From contig NZ_CP117445.1 in assembly GCF_030687715.1 (NCBI RefSeq), positions 4,453,501 through 4,517,500 on the forward strand: a stretch of 64,000 nucleotides of DNA, read 5' to 3'. The notes under the pieces are model-generated. The model saw only the letters and a program-made list of their open reading frames with translations, did no database searches and was not told the origin of the DNA. This DNA is from Pseudomonas sp. FP2196. GTDB taxonomy: Bacteria > Pseudomonadota > Gammaproteobacteria > Pseudomonadales > Pseudomonadaceae. Made by a program: the position numbers and the translations under genes. Positions 45,486 to 55,493 of the stretch are shown here, in pieces (within the stretch, counting starts at the first letter, position 1; the number at the start of each line of letters is the position of its first letter).

Positions 45486-47729
45486 TTACGGTGTGCGGTT
45501 ACGCCGCGTTTCGATGATGTTCGGCAACTGGGAAATCCGCCCCAGCAGCCGCCCCAGCGCATCCAGACCCGGGATCTCGATGGTCAGGGACATCAGCGCG
45601 GTGTTGTCTTCCTTGTTCGAGCGGGTGTTGACCGCCAGTACGTTGATCCGCTCGTTGAGCAGCACCTGCGAGACGTCACGCAGCAGACCGGAACGGTCGT
45701 AGGCGCGGATAACGATGTCCACCGGGTAGGTGAGCACCGGGACCGGCCCCCAACTGACCTGAATGATCCGCTCCGGCTCGCGCCCGCCCAACTGCAACAC
45801 CGAGGCGCAGTCCTGACGGTGAATGCTCACGCCACGCCCCTGAGTGATGTAACCGACAATCGCATCACCCGGCAGCGGCTGGCAGCAGCCCGCCATTTGC
45901 GTCATCAGGTTGCCGACGCCCTGGATCTGGATGTCGCCGCGCTTGCCCGGTTTGTAACCGGTGGCTTTGCGCGGGATCAGTTCCAACTGTTCGTTGCCGC
46001 GTTCCGGCTCGACCAGTTGCTGCGCCAGATTGACCAGTTGCGCCAGACGCAGATCGCCGGCACCGAGTGCGGCGAACATGTCTTCGGCGGTTTTCATGTT
46101 GGCCTTGTCCGCCAACTTGTCGAAATCCACCGCGGGCAGACCGAGACGCGTCAGTTCGCGCTCGATCAGGGTTTTACCGGCCGCGACGTTCTGGTCACGG
46201 GCCTGCAACTTGAACCAGTGAACGATCTTCGCCCGCGCCCGCGACGTGGTGACGTAACCCAGGTTCGAGTTCAGCCAGTCACGGCTTGGCGTGCCGTGTT
46301 TGCTGGTGATGATTTCGACCTGCTCACCGGTCTGCAGGCTGTAGTTGAGCGGTACGATGCGCCCGTTGATCTTCGCGCCTCGGCAGTTGTGGCCGATTTC
46401 GGTGTGCACGCGGTAAGCGAAGTCCAGCGGCGTCGCGCCTTTGGGCAAGTCGATGGCGTGACCGTCGGGAGTGAAGATGTAAACCCGATCCGGCTCGATA
46501 TCGACCCGTAGCTGTTCGGCCAGACCACCAATGTCACCCAGCTCTTCATGCCACTCGAGCACCTGACGCAGCCAGGAGATTTTCTCTTCGTAGTGATTGG
46601 AGCCGGACTTGACGTCGGTGCCCTTGTAGCGCCAGTGCGCGCAGACGCCGAGTTCGGCTTCTTCGTGCATCGAGTGCGTACGAATCTGCACCTCAAGCAC
46701 CTTACCCTCAGGACCGATTACCGCCGTATGCAGCGAGCGATAGCCGTTCTCTTTGGGGTTGGCGATGTAGTCGTCGAACTCTTTCGGAATGTGCCGCCAC
46801 AGGGTGTGGACGATGCCGAGCGCGGTGTAGCAGTCGCGCATTTCCGGCACCAGCACGCGAACGGCGCGAACGTCGTAGATCTGGCTGAATTCCAGACCTT
46901 TGCGCTGCATTTTGCGCCAGATCGAATAGATGTGTTTGGCCCGGCCGCTGATATCCGCATCGACGCCGGTAGCCTGCAATTCATCCTTGAGCTGGGTCAT
47001 CACATCGGCGATGAAACGCTCACGATCCAGCCGTCGCTCGTGGAGCAACTTGGCGATCTGTTTGTATTGATCAGGCTCGAGGTACCGGAAGGACAAGTCC
47101 TCCAGCTCCCATTTGATGTGACCGATGCCGAGCCGGTGCGCGAGCGGCGCATAGATGTCGAAGACTTCCCGGGCGACACGGTTACGCTTTTCGTCGTCGG
47201 CGGTTTTCACCGCACGAATGGCGCAGGTGCGTTCGGCCAGCTTGATCAGCGCGACGCGGACGTCATCGACCATCGCCACGAGCATCTTGCGCAGGTTTTC
47301 CACCTGCCCTTGCGTGCCCATGACCATCGACTGGCGCGGACTGAGACTGGCGCTGATGGCGGCCATGCGCTGCACGCCATCGATCAGTTTGGCGACCACC
47401 GGACCGAAGCGCTGGCCGACCGCCGCGAGTTCGATCTGGCCTTCGCGTACGCCGCGATACAAGACCGCCGCGACCAGCGAATCCTGATCGAGCTTGAGGT
47501 CGGCGAGAATCTCGGCGATTTCCAGGCCGGTGCTGAAACTGCCGGAGCCTTCGGCCCACAGATTCTTCTTGGCATTGGACTGTTGTTCGGCCTCGCGAGC
47601 GAACTCGCAGGCTTCTTTCAAGGCTTCGCGATCCAGTGCCAGATCGACACTGACCGCGTGATCGAGCCAAGCCTCGAGATTGATACTGCCGTCAGTGTTG
47701 ATCGGCTGGTGTGCTCTCACCTGTACCAT
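45486..47729 (-). CDS. relA: (p)ppGpp synthetase RelA
   Basis: Ribosome-associated GTP pyrophosphokinase that starts the stringent response when uncharged tRNA enters the A site. The 747-residue protein has a degenerate HD domain (AAVLYRGVREGQ where SpoT has an HD pair), the synthetase domain (VYSIWRKMQRKGL-like, YIANPKENGYRSLHTAV), a TGS domain (DRVYIFTPDGHAIDLPKGATPLDFAY), and a C-terminal ACT domain. The degenerate HD supports RelA, not the bifunctional SpoT. GGAAGG 9 nt before ATG. Stringent control would also act on the tRNA promoter near 16.5 kb. Confidence 0.96.
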   Translation of the reverse strand: MVQVRAHQPINTDGSINLEAWLDHAVSVDLALDREALKEACEFAREAEQQSNAKKNLWAEGSGSFSTGLEIAEILADLKLDQDSLVAAVLYRGVREGQIELAAVGQRFGPVVAKLIDGVQRMAAISASLSPRQSMVMGTQGQVENLRKMLVAMVDDVRVALIKLAERTCAIRAVKTADDEKRNRVAREVFDIYAPLAHRLGIGHIKWELEDLSFRYLEPDQYKQIAKLLHERRLDRERFIADVMTQLKDELQATGVDADISGRAKHIYSIWRKMQRKGLEFSQIYDVRAVRVLVPEMRDCYTALGIVHTLWRHIPKEFDDYIANPKENGYRSLHTAVIGPEGKVLEVQIRTHSMHEEAELGVCAHWRYKGTDVKSGSNHYEEKISWLRQVLEWHEELGDIGGLAEQLRVDIEPDRVYIFTPDGHAIDLPKGATPLDFAYRVHTEIGHNCRGAKINGRIVPLNYSLQTGEQVEIITSKHGTPSRDWLNSNLGYVTTSRARAKIVHWFKLQARDQNVAAGKTLIERELTRLGLPAVDFDKLADKANMKTAEDMFAALGAGDLRLAQLVNLAQQLVEPERGNEQLELIPRKATGYKPGKRGDIQIQGVGNLMTQMAGCCQPLPGDAIVGYITQGRGVSIHRQDCASVLQLGGREPERIIQVSWGPVPVLTYPVDIVIRAYDRSGLLRDVSQVLLNERINVLAVNTRSNKEDNTALMSLTIEIPGLDALGRLLGRISQLPNIIETRRNRTP

Positions 47730-47830
47730 CTTGCTTTACCTTCCCTACGACGCAGATTCAATGCGTCAAATCGCTGATCTTCAACGCCCGTTTGCGCTCG
47801 CGGGGCTAGAGCGAGCGCGGCACGGACAGA

Positions 47831-49207
47831 TCAGGCGGATTCAGACGAGCCATCCTGGCTCGCTTCAAATAACGCCATGGCCTCGACATGTGCCGTCTGA
47901 GGAAACATATCGAGAATCCCGGCACGTTTTAACCGGTAGCCCTGCTTTATCAATTCGACGGTATCGCGCGCCAGCGTTGCCGGGTTGCACGACACGTAAA
48001 CCAGCCGCTTGGCACCCAGGGTCGCGAGCTTGCGCACCACCTCGAAAGCACCGTCACGCGGTGGGTCCAAGAGTACCGCAGAAAAGCCGTTTGCGATCCA
48101 CTCGGCATCGGCCAGAGGCTGGGATAAATCGGCTTGAAAAAACTTTGTGTTATGCAAATTGTTACTAGCGGCGTTCGCAGCGGCGCGCTCGACCATGGTC
48201 TGCACGCCTTCGACCGCCACCACTTCGCGAGCGGTTTTGGCCAGCGGCAAAGCGAAGTTGCCAAGACCGCAGAACAAGTCCAGCACGCGCTCGTCGCGAG
48301 TCGGTTTCAGCCAGTCCAGCGCCTGCGCAACCATTGCTTCGTTGACGCCAGCGTTGACCTGGATGAAATCCCCCGGCCGGTAAGCCAGATCCAGATCCCA
48401 CTGTTCCAGGCGGTAGCCCAGCGATTGCGCGGCATCGACCGGTTGCGGTTCACCTTCGCCATGCAGCCACAACTGCGCTTCATGGAATTGACAGAAGTCC
48501 TTGAGAACCGTCAGATCCGCCTCGGACAACGGCGCCATGTGCCGCAGCAACACCGCCAACGATGAACCGCTGAACAATTCCACATGCCCTAGCGCCTGAG
48601 GTTTGCTCAAACGACGGAGCATCTCCGGCAAGCGGGTCATGATCGGTTGCAAGGGCTGTACCAGCACCGGGCATTCGCTGATTGCGATGATGTCCTGACT
48701 GCCAGCAGCGCGGAAACCGACTTCGAGTTTTTTTGCCTTCATGTCCCAGCGCACGGCGATGCGGGCACGACGGCGATAGCCGAACTCGGGGCCGGTCAAC
48801 GGGGCCGCCCACTCTTGCGGTTCGACACCGGCGACCTTCGATAATTGCTCGGCGAGCATGCGCTGTTTCAGGGCAAGCTGTTCGCTGTGGGGCAAATGCT
48901 GGACGCTGCAACCGCCACAACGGCCGGCATGCTGACAAGGTGCCGGGCGGCGCAGTTCGCTGGTGGTGAATACGCGCTCGGTGCGCGCTTCGACCACTTT
49001 GCCGTGGGTGCCGAGCACCCGCGCCTCGATCTCTTCACCGGCCAGGGCGCCGAGGACGAACCAGGTGCGGCCTTCGAAAAACGCGATACCGCGACCGTCA
49101 TTGGCCAGGCGCTCAATGCTCAAGCGCTGCTTTTTGCCGGTCGGGATTTGCGGGGCTTTGCTGCCGCCGGTGGGCTGGAAGCGCAGGCCTCTCTCGTGCT
49201 TGGCCAT
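47831..49207 (-). CDS. rlmD: 23S rRNA (uracil-1939-C5)-methyltransferase
   Basis: A 458-residue TRAM-domain RNA methyltransferase. It has an iron-sulfur cluster motif [15 protein letters not shown], the SAM-binding [16 protein letters not shown] and the catalytic cysteine in [16 protein letters not shown] 49207 shares one base with the cysM stop (TGATG) and gives the usual [14 protein letters not shown] N terminus. It lies between cysM and relA on one strand, as in P. aeruginosa, and is probably co-transcribed with them. Confidence 0.94.
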   Translation of the reverse strand: MAKHERGLRFQPTGGSKAPQIPTGKKQRLSIERLANDGRGIAFFEGRTWFVLGALAGEEIEARVLGTHGKVVEARTERVFTTSELRRPAPCQHAGRCGGCSVQHLPHSEQLALKQRMLAEQLSKVAGVEPQEWAAPLTGPEFGYRRRARIAVRWDMKAKKLEVGFRAAGSQDIIAISECPVLVQPLQPIMTRLPEMLRRLSKPQALGHVELFSGSSLAVLLRHMAPLSEADLTVLKDFCQFHEAQLWLHGEGEPQPVDAAQSLGYRLEQWDLDLAYRPGDFIQVNAGVNEAMVAQALDWLKPTRDERVLDLFCGLGNFALPLAKTAREVVAVEGVQTMVERAAANAASNNLHNTKFFQADLSQPLADAEWIANGFSAVLLDPPRDGAFEVVRKLATLGAKRLVYVSCNPATLARDTVELIKQGYRLKRAGILDMFPQTAHVEAMALFEASQDGSSESA

Positions 49208-50109
49208 CAGTTGGGCGCGTCGAAAATGCCGGTCGACAGATAACGGTCGCCACGGTCGCAAATGATCGCGACGATCACCGCGTTTTCAACTTCTTTGGAC
49301 AGACGCAGCATCGCTGCCACCGCACCGCCCGAGGACACGCCGCAGAAGATGCCTTCTTCGCGAGCCAGACGCCGGGTGACGTCCTCGGCTTCGCTTTGCG
49401 CCATATCGACGATACGGTCGACGCGGTCAGCCTGATAAATCTTCGGCAGGTATTCCTGCGGCCAGCGGCGAATGCCGGGAATGGCCGAGCCTTCCATCGG
49501 TTGCAGACCGACGATCTGCACGCTATCGCTCTGCTCTTTCAAGTAGCGCGACACACCCATGATGGTGCCGGTGGTGCCCATCGAGCTGACGAAATGAGTG
49601 ATGGTGCCCTGAGTCTGACGCCAGATTTCCGGGCCGGTGGTGGTGTAGTGCGCTTCGGGATTGTCGCCATTGGCGAACTGATCGAGCACCTTGCCACGGC
49701 CTTCGGCTTCCATCCGCTGAGCGAGATCGCGAGCGCCTTCCATGCCCTCTTCCTGACTGACCAGAATCAGCTCGGCACCGTAAGCGGTCATCGCCGCTTT
49801 GCGCTCGGCGCTGGAGTTGTCCGGCATGATCAGAATCATCTTGTAACCCTTGATCGCGGCAGCCATGGCCAGGGCGATCCCGGTATTGCCGGAGGTCGCT
49901 TCGATCAATGTGTCGCCAGCGTGGATCTGCCCGCGCAACTCGGCACGGGTGATCATCGACAGCGCCGGACGGTCCTTGACCGAACCCGCCGGGTTATTCC
50001 CTTCGAGCTTGAGCAATAGGGTGTTGCTGGTGGCACCGGGCAGGCGCTGCAAGCGCACCAGCGGAGTGTTGCCGACGCAATCGGCGATGGTTGGGTACTG
50101 CAGGGTCAT
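49207..50109 (-). CDS. cysM: Cysteine synthase B
   Basis: PLP-dependent O-acetylserine sulfhydrylase isoform. The 300-residue protein has the Schiff-base lysine in [13 protein letters not shown] (K45), the phosphate-binding [12 protein letters not shown] and [11 protein letters not shown]. The short length and [18 protein letters not shown] start fit CysM rather than CysK. The ribosome-binding site is not obvious. It is coupled to rlmD downstream. A REPIN lies upstream, between it and the PirS-like kinase. Confidence 0.94.
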   Translation of the reverse strand: MTLQYPTIADCVGNTPLVRLQRLPGATSNTLLLKLEGNNPAGSVKDRPALSMITRAELRGQIHAGDTLIEATSGNTGIALAMAAAIKGYKMILIMPDNSSAERKAAMTAYGAELILVSQEEGMEGARDLAQRMEAEGRGKVLDQFANGDNPEAHYTTTGPEIWRQTQGTITHFVSSMGTTGTIMGVSRYLKEQSDSVQIVGLQPMEGSAIPGIRRWPQEYLPKIYQADRVDRIVDMAQSEAEDVTRRLAREEGIFCGVSSGGAVAAMLRLSKEVENAVIVAIICDRGDRYLSTGIFDAPN

Positions 50110-50266
50110 GGCGTATTCGCAATCCAGACGTGCGGGGGCGCCTATCATACCGGCAAACCCGCGCAGGCCATATCACGCAAAGTGCGGTGCTTATGGTTTA
50201 TGGGAATAAGCAATCAAAAGTCGCGCCAGTGGTGCGACTTTCGAGTTGAGGCGATGCGACTGGCCT

Positions 50267-50361
50267 CATCGCTGGCAAGCCAGCTCCCAGCGTGTCTTGG
50301 GCGTTCACACGATTTGTGTCTGACAAAAATTCACTGTGGGAGCTAGCTTGCCAGCGATAAC
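50267..50361. repeat. REPIN that overlaps the 3' end of the PirS-like kinase gene
   Basis: CATCGCTGGCAAGCCAGCTC and the inverted arm GGGAGCTAGCTTGCCAGCGA flank a 40-nt spacer. The right arm (50336-50361) and part of the spacer lie inside the kinase reading frame, so the REPIN codes for its last residues and stop. Confidence 0.85.
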
Positions 50362-51729
50362 GTCGGGACTGGCAGCGCAATCATCAGCGATAAGACGCAG
50401 ATTCAACCGCAACCCCGCCCCACTGTTTTCCGCCCAAAGACTCCCGCCCTGGCGCTGCACGGCATTGCGCGCAATGCTCAAACCCAACCCAAAGCCGCCA
50501 TCCCCGGGCCGCGAGCCGTCCAGTCGAGTGAACGGCGAAAAGATCCGCTCAAGGTCCCCGTCAGCCACCCCGCCGCCCTGATCTTCCAGCCACAGATGCC
50601 AGTAATCGCCCTCCCGCCGCCCATCCAGCCGCACGATCCCGCCCTTCGGCGAATGACGAATGGCATTGCGCACAATGTTCTCCAGCGCCTGCGCCAGGGT
50701 GTTGAGATTGCCGCGCACCCAGCACGACGAATCGACCGCGCACTGCAATTGCAAACTCGGCCAGCCGCTTTCATAACAGGCGTTGTCGGTAAGCATTTCC
50801 CACAGCGCCTGAATCTGAATCGCTTCGTCTGGCAACGGCGAGCGCTCGGTATCCAGCCAGGCCAGTTGCAGGGTGTCTTCCACCAGCCGCTGCATGCCGT
50901 CGACTTCACGGCCGATGCGCTCACGCAGCTGCACCAAACCCTGCTCGCTTTCACTGGCCACGCGCAATCGGCTCAGCGGCGTGCGCAGTTCATGGGAGAG
51001 GTCGCGCAGCAATTGCTGCTGCAGCGCGACGGTGCTTTGCAGGCGTTCGGACATCGAGTCGAATGCCCGGGCCAGTTCACCGAGTTCGTCCGGTCGCTGA
51101 GTGATGCCACTCGAGAGGCGCACATTCAGTTGATCGGCGCGCCAGGCGTTGGCCTGCTCACGCAGGTTGTTCAGCGGCACCACCAACAAACGATACAGGC
51201 CCACACACAGCAGTAAGGTGAATAGCCCCGGAATCACGCCGTTGGTGATCACCCGCCAAAACAGCCGATATTTCCCCGGCACAAAGCGCTCAGGCAATTC
51301 GATCACCAGACTGCCGGCGGACGGATCCTGGGGAAATGGTATACGCAGCCACGGCCGACCTTGTTTGTGAATCGGCCAGTCGAGCCCACGCAAAAAAGTC
51401 AGGCGCTGGACTTCCTGCTCGTTCAGCGGCTCATTGCTCAGCGACTGCAAATTACCGCCAATCACACCGACCCAAGCGGCCTCACGCAATTCCATGCTCT
51501 GTAACCAGCTATCGACACCGTCACGCTGACCGCGCTGCCACGCCCGCTCGGCTTCAGCGGCATAACGTGTGAGGGTGCCGCGAGCTTCATCGGAGAGGAA
51601 CTGGTTGCGTTCCTCCATATACCGGCCCCACGACCAGCTCAACCAAATCATCAGCAGACAGAACGCCACCAGTAGACAGGCGAGTTTCCAGAACAGCGAA
51701 TGGCGTCCGGGCAATTCAGACACTCTCAT
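50305..51729 (-). CDS. Two-component sensor kinase, PirS-like
   Basis: A 474-residue kinase: TM1 at 12-33, a periplasmic domain of about 120 residues, TM2 at about 162-182, HAMP, HisKA with H246 (LRDLSHELRTPLSRL) and HATPase (VRNAIRHS, DQGGGV, GGFGLGLSIAR). Gene order with cysM and gacS matches PirS (PA0930), which with PirR senses ferric-enterobactin supply. The expected pirA receptor gene is absent. The C terminus (PDVIAGKLAPTVNFCQTQIV) comes from REPIN sequence and is unlikely to be conserved. The start overlaps pirR by 14 nt; GTG 51738 is an alternative. Confidence 0.85.
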   Translation of the reverse strand: MRVSELPGRHSLFWKLACLLVAFCLLMIWLSWSWGRYMEERNQFLSDEARGTLTRYAAEAERAWQRGQRDGVDSWLQSMELREAAWVGVIGGNLQSLSNEPLNEQEVQRLTFLRGLDWPIHKQGRPWLRIPFPQDPSAGSLVIELPERFVPGKYRLFWRVITNGVIPGLFTLLLCVGLYRLLVVPLNNLREQANAWRADQLNVRLSSGITQRPDELGELARAFDSMSERLQSTVALQQQLLRDLSHELRTPLSRLRVASESEQGLVQLRERIGREVDGMQRLVEDTLQLAWLDTERSPLPDEAIQIQALWEMLTDNACYESGWPSLQLQCAVDSSCWVRGNLNTLAQALENIVRNAIRHSPKGGIVRLDGRREGDYWHLWLEDQGGGVADGDLERIFSPFTRLDGSRPGDGGFGLGLSIARNAVQRQGGSLWAENSGAGLRLNLRLIADDCAASPDVIAGKLAPTVNFCQTQIV

Positions 51730-52438
51730 CAGCGCCACTCAGCACGTATCCCTTGCCCCACACCGTACGCACCTCGCGCTCGGTGTAACCAATGGCCTTG
51801 AGTTTGCGGCGGATCTGGCTGATGTGCATGTCGAGGCTTCGATCATGGGCCGCATAACCGCGTTGCAGGACGTGCTGATAAAGGAAGGCCTTGCTCAGCA
51901 CTTCTTCATCGTTGCGGTTGAGGGTTTCCAGCAGACGGAATTCGCTACGGGTCAGGCCGGCCGCGTGCTCACGGAAAAACACGTCGCACTGTTCATCGTC
52001 GAAACGCAACGCGCCACTCGCTACTGGCAACGCAACCGCCGCCGGGCGACGATCGAGTGCTACCCGGCGCAGGATCGCTTCGATGCGCACATGCAGCTCG
52101 GCCATGCTGAACGGCTTGGGCAAATAATCGTCGGCGCCCAAACGAAAACCGCTGATGCGATCCGCCTCGGCACCGAGCGCCGACATCAGCAGCACCGGCG
52201 TCGAATGGCTCTGCCGCAATTGCGTGAGTACGTTTAGACCGTCCAGGCCCGGCAGCAGAATATCCATCAACACCACGTCGAACGGCTGGCGTTTGGCGAT
52301 GCTCAAGCCTTCCTGACCGTTCTGGCACCAGGTCACCTGAAAGCCGCTGCGGCCCAGATGTTCGTGAACATAGGCACCGAGGACCGGATCGTCCTCAATA
52401 GAAAGTATGCGTGGCTGGCCAACGGAAACAGGAGTCAT
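51716..52438 (-). CDS. OmpR-type response regulator, PirR-like
   Basis: A 240-residue regulator with D59 in VVLMDILLPGLDG and KPFSMAELHVRIEAILRRV in the receiver, and an OmpR winged helix ending RTVWGKGYVLSG. It overlaps the kinase start, so the pair is translated together. It is divergent from gacS with a 219-bp intergenic region. ATG 52438 has a poor ribosome-binding site; TTG 52450 is possible. By synteny it is PirR (PA0929). Confidence 0.86.
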   Translation of the reverse strand: MTPVSVGQPRILSIEDDPVLGAYVHEHLGRSGFQVTWCQNGQEGLSIAKRQPFDVVLMDILLPGLDGLNVLTQLRQSHSTPVLLMSALGAEADRISGFRLGADDYLPKPFSMAELHVRIEAILRRVALDRRPAAVALPVASGALRFDDEQCDVFFREHAAGLTRSEFRLLETLNRNDEEVLSKAFLYQHVLQRGYAAHDRSLDMHISQIRRKLKAIGYTEREVRTVWGKGYVLSGADESV

Positions 52439-52657
52439 GAGTATCTGCAAGTCATTCTCAGTTGAGCGCGATTATTCAAGATTGCCAGGCATCGGGCAAC
52501 TCATGGTTGAGCGGCCGGACGAACGTGCACCTGCACAAGGACCGACAACGTCACCATTTTTCCGGAGATTGCCCGCGAGCAAATCGCTACACTGCGCCCA
52601 TGTCGCGTGCCGGATGCACGCATGAGTCAACAGATCAGCGGGATGCAGGAGATAGGC

Positions 52658-55411
52658 GTGCTCAAGAAACTGGGAATCAAAGGTCGCGTGTTGTTGCTGA
52701 CCTTGTTGCCGACCAGCCTGATGGCGCTGGTGCTGGGCGGTTATTTCACCTGGACGCAGCAGGCCGACTTGCAGAGCCAATTGATGCAGCGCGGCGAGAT
52801 GATCGCCGAGCAACTGGCGCCGCTGGTGGCACCCGCCATGGGCCATGGCAACAGCGAACTGCTTGAACGCATTGCCACCCAGTCCCTCGAACAACCGGAC
52901 ATGCGCGCGGTGACTTTCCTTGCGCCGGATCGCACGCCGCTGGCCCACGCCGGCCCGACCATGCTCAATCAGGCGCCAAGCGGTGACAGCGCGCACCTGC
53001 AACGGCGCAGCGGCAATGACGCGACCCGTTATCTGATGCCGGTCTTCGGCAAGCATCGCAACCTCGCCGGCGAACTGATCCCCGAAGAGTCCGAGCGCCT
53101 GCTAGGTTGGGTCGAACTGGAGCTGTCGCACAATGGCATGCTGCTGCGCGGTTATCGCAGTCTGTTTGCCAGCCTGTTGCTGATCGCCGCCGGCCTGGCC
53201 GGTGCCGCGCTGCTCGCGTTGCGCATGGGCCGCACGATCAATCGGCCGCTGGGCCAGATCAAACAGGCCGTCGCGCAACTCAAGGACGGTCATCTGGAAA
53301 CCCGCCTGCCGCCGCTCGGCAGTCAGGAGCTGGATGAACTGGCATCGGGCATCAATCGCATGGCCGGTACAATGCAGAACGCCCGCGAAGAATTGCAGCA
53401 CAGCGTCGATCAGGCCACCGAAGACGTGCGCCAGAATCTGGAAACCATCGAAATCCAGAACATCGAGCTGGATCTGGCCCGTAAAGAGGCGCTGGAGGCG
53501 AGCCGGATCAAATCCGAGTTCCTCGCCAACATGAGCCACGAGATCCGCACGCCGCTCAATGGCATTCTCGGCTTCACCCATCTGTTGCAAAAAAGCGAAC
53601 TGACCCCGCGCCAGCTCGACTATCTCGGCACCATTGAAAAGTCCGCCGACAGCCTGCTCGGGATCATCAACGAGATCCTCGACTTCTCGAAAATCGAAGC
53701 CGGCAAACTGGTACTCGACCACATCCCGTTCAACCTGCGCGACTTGCTGCAAGACACCTTGACCATTCTCGCCCCCGCCGCTCACGCCAAGCAGCTTGAG
53801 CTGGTCAGTCTGGTCTATCGCGATACGCCGCTGTCGCTGGTCGGAGACCCGCTGCGTTTGAAGCAGATTCTCACCAACCTGGTCAGCAACGCGATCAAGT
53901 TCACCCGCGAAGGCACTATCGTTGCCCGGGCGATGCTCGAAGAAGAACACGAAGACAGCGTGCAACTGCGCATCAGCATTCAGGACACCGGCATTGGCCT
54001 GTCGAATCAGGACGTGCGTGCGTTGTTTCAGGCCTTCAGCCAGGCTGACAACTCGCTGTCGCGGCAACCCGGCGGCACCGGTCTGGGGCTGGTGATTTCC
54101 AAGCGCCTGATCGAACAGATGGGCGGCGAGATCGGCGTCGACAGCACGCCGGGCGAAGGCTCGGAATTCTGGATCAGCCTGAGCCTGCCCAAGACCCGCG
54201 ACGACGCCGAAGACCTGCCTTCGGCGCCACTGCTCGGACGGCGGGTGGCGGTACTGGAAAACCACGAACTGGCGCGTCAGGCCTTGCAGCATCAGTTGGA
54301 AGACTGTGGCCTCATTGTCACGCCGTTCAGTACATTGGAAACCCTGACCAATGGCGTCACCGGCGCGCATCAGACCGATCAGGCGATTGATCTGGCGGTC
54401 ATCGGCATCACCAGCAACGACATGCTCCCGGAGCGCCTGAACCAGCACATCTGGGACCTCGAACACCTTGGCTGCAAAGTGCTGGTGCTGTGCCCGACCA
54501 CCGAGCAGACACTGTTCCATTTGTCGGTACCCAATCCCCACAGCCAGTTGCAGGCCAAACCGGCTTGCACGCGCAAATTGCGCCGCGCGCTATCGGATCT
54601 GGCCAACCCGCGTCAGCCACGCAACGAGCCCGGCGAGCCGCTGTCGAGTCGGGCACCGAAAGTGCTGTGCGTCGACGACAACCCGGCCAACCTGTTGCTG
54701 GTGCAAACCTTGCTCGAAGACATGGGCGCCAAGGTGCTTGCCGTGGAAAGCGGATATGCGGCGGTGAAAGCCGTGCAGACCGAGTCCTTCGATCTGGTGC
54801 TGATGGACGTGCAGATGCCGGGCATGGACGGCCGCCAGAGCACCGAAGCCATCCGCCAGTGGGAGAGCGAGCGGCATTGCACGCCGCTGCCGATCGTCGC
54901 CCTCACCGCCCACGCCATGGCCAACGAAAAACGCGCGTTACTGCAAAGCGGCATGGACGACTACCTGACCAAACCGATCAGTGAGCGGCAACTGGCGCAA
55001 GTGGTGCTGAAGTGGACCGGTCTGGCCCTGCGCAATCAGGCGCCAGAGCGGGTCAGCGAAAGTGCGGCGGGCAGCAACGAATTGCCGGTGCTCGATCACG
55101 AGGAAGGCTTGCGTCTGGCTGCCGGTAAAGCGGATCTGGCAGCAGACATGCTGGCGATGTTGCTGGCTTCGCTGGAAGCCGACCGCGAAGCCATTCGCAG
55201 CGCCCGCGACAGCCACGACCAGAATGCCCTGATTGAACGTGTGCATCGCTTGCACGGCGCCACGCGTTACTGCGGCGTGCCGCAATTGCGTGCGGCCTGT
55301 CAGCGCAGTGAAACCCTGCTCAAACAGGAAGATCCGAAAGCGTCGACAGCGCTGGATGAACTGGAGCGGGCAATCCACCGCCTCGCCGCGCAGGCGAAGA
55401 TCAGCGCCTGA
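52658..55411 (+). CDS. gacS: Global sensor kinase GacS
   Basis: Tripartite hybrid kinase that phosphorylates GacA and through RsmX/Y/Z controls secondary metabolism and biofilm. The 917-residue length matches known GacS of P. fluorescens. It has TM1 at about 11-31, a periplasmic domain, TM2 at about 170-189, HAMP, HisKA H294 ([14 protein letters not shown]), HATPase, receiver D717 ([13 protein letters not shown]) and a C-terminal Hpt with a histidine near 866 ([12 protein letters not shown]). The start is GTG 52658 with AGGAG 6 nt upstream, although the frame is open further. All four phosphorelay residues are present. Confidence 0.96.
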   Translation: MLKKLGIKGRVLLLTLLPTSLMALVLGGYFTWTQQADLQSQLMQRGEMIAEQLAPLVAPAMGHGNSELLERIATQSLEQPDMRAVTFLAPDRTPLAHAGPTMLNQAPSGDSAHLQRRSGNDATRYLMPVFGKHRNLAGELIPEESERLLGWVELELSHNGMLLRGYRSLFASLLLIAAGLAGAALLALRMGRTINRPLGQIKQAVAQLKDGHLETRLPPLGSQELDELASGINRMAGTMQNAREELQHSVDQATEDVRQNLETIEIQNIELDLARKEALEASRIKSEFLANMSHEIRTPLNGILGFTHLLQKSELTPRQLDYLGTIEKSADSLLGIINEILDFSKIEAGKLVLDHIPFNLRDLLQDTLTILAPAAHAKQLELVSLVYRDTPLSLVGDPLRLKQILTNLVSNAIKFTREGTIVARAMLEEEHEDSVQLRISIQDTGIGLSNQDVRALFQAFSQADNSLSRQPGGTGLGLVISKRLIEQMGGEIGVDSTPGEGSEFWISLSLPKTRDDAEDLPSAPLLGRRVAVLENHELARQALQHQLEDCGLIVTPFSTLETLTNGVTGAHQTDQAIDLAVIGITSNDMLPERLNQHIWDLEHLGCKVLVLCPTTEQTLFHLSVPNPHSQLQAKPACTRKLRRALSDLANPRQPRNEPGEPLSSRAPKVLCVDDNPANLLLVQTLLEDMGAKVLAVESGYAAVKAVQTESFDLVLMDVQMPGMDGRQSTEAIRQWESERHCTPLPIVALTAHAMANEKRALLQSGMDDYLTKPISERQLAQVVLKWTGLALRNQAPERVSESAAGSNELPVLDHEEGLRLAAGKADLAADMLAMLLASLEADREAIRSARDSHDQNALIERVHRLHGATRYCGVPQLRAACQRSETLLKQEDPKASTALDELERAIHRLAAQAKISA

Positions 55412-55449
55412 CACAGCGCAATGCCGGCCAACGACGATCCGGCTACAGT

Positions 55450-55475
55450 GGACTCGGGTGATATCACCCGAGTCC
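55450..55475. promoter_or_regulatory. 26-bp perfect palindrome between gacS and ldhA
   Basis: GGACTCGGGTGAT followed by its exact reverse complement, 18 nt before the ldhA start. No T-tract follows. It could be a terminator of gacS, an RNA hairpin near the ldhA ribosome-binding site, or an operator. Confidence 0.6.
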
Positions 55476-55493
55476 ATGTTCCAGGAGGATGTC

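Noticed and set aside
53102..54541. A 479-codon frame antisense to gacS
   Set aside because: Shadow of the gacS coding pattern; composition is abnormal and no ribosome-binding site is present.
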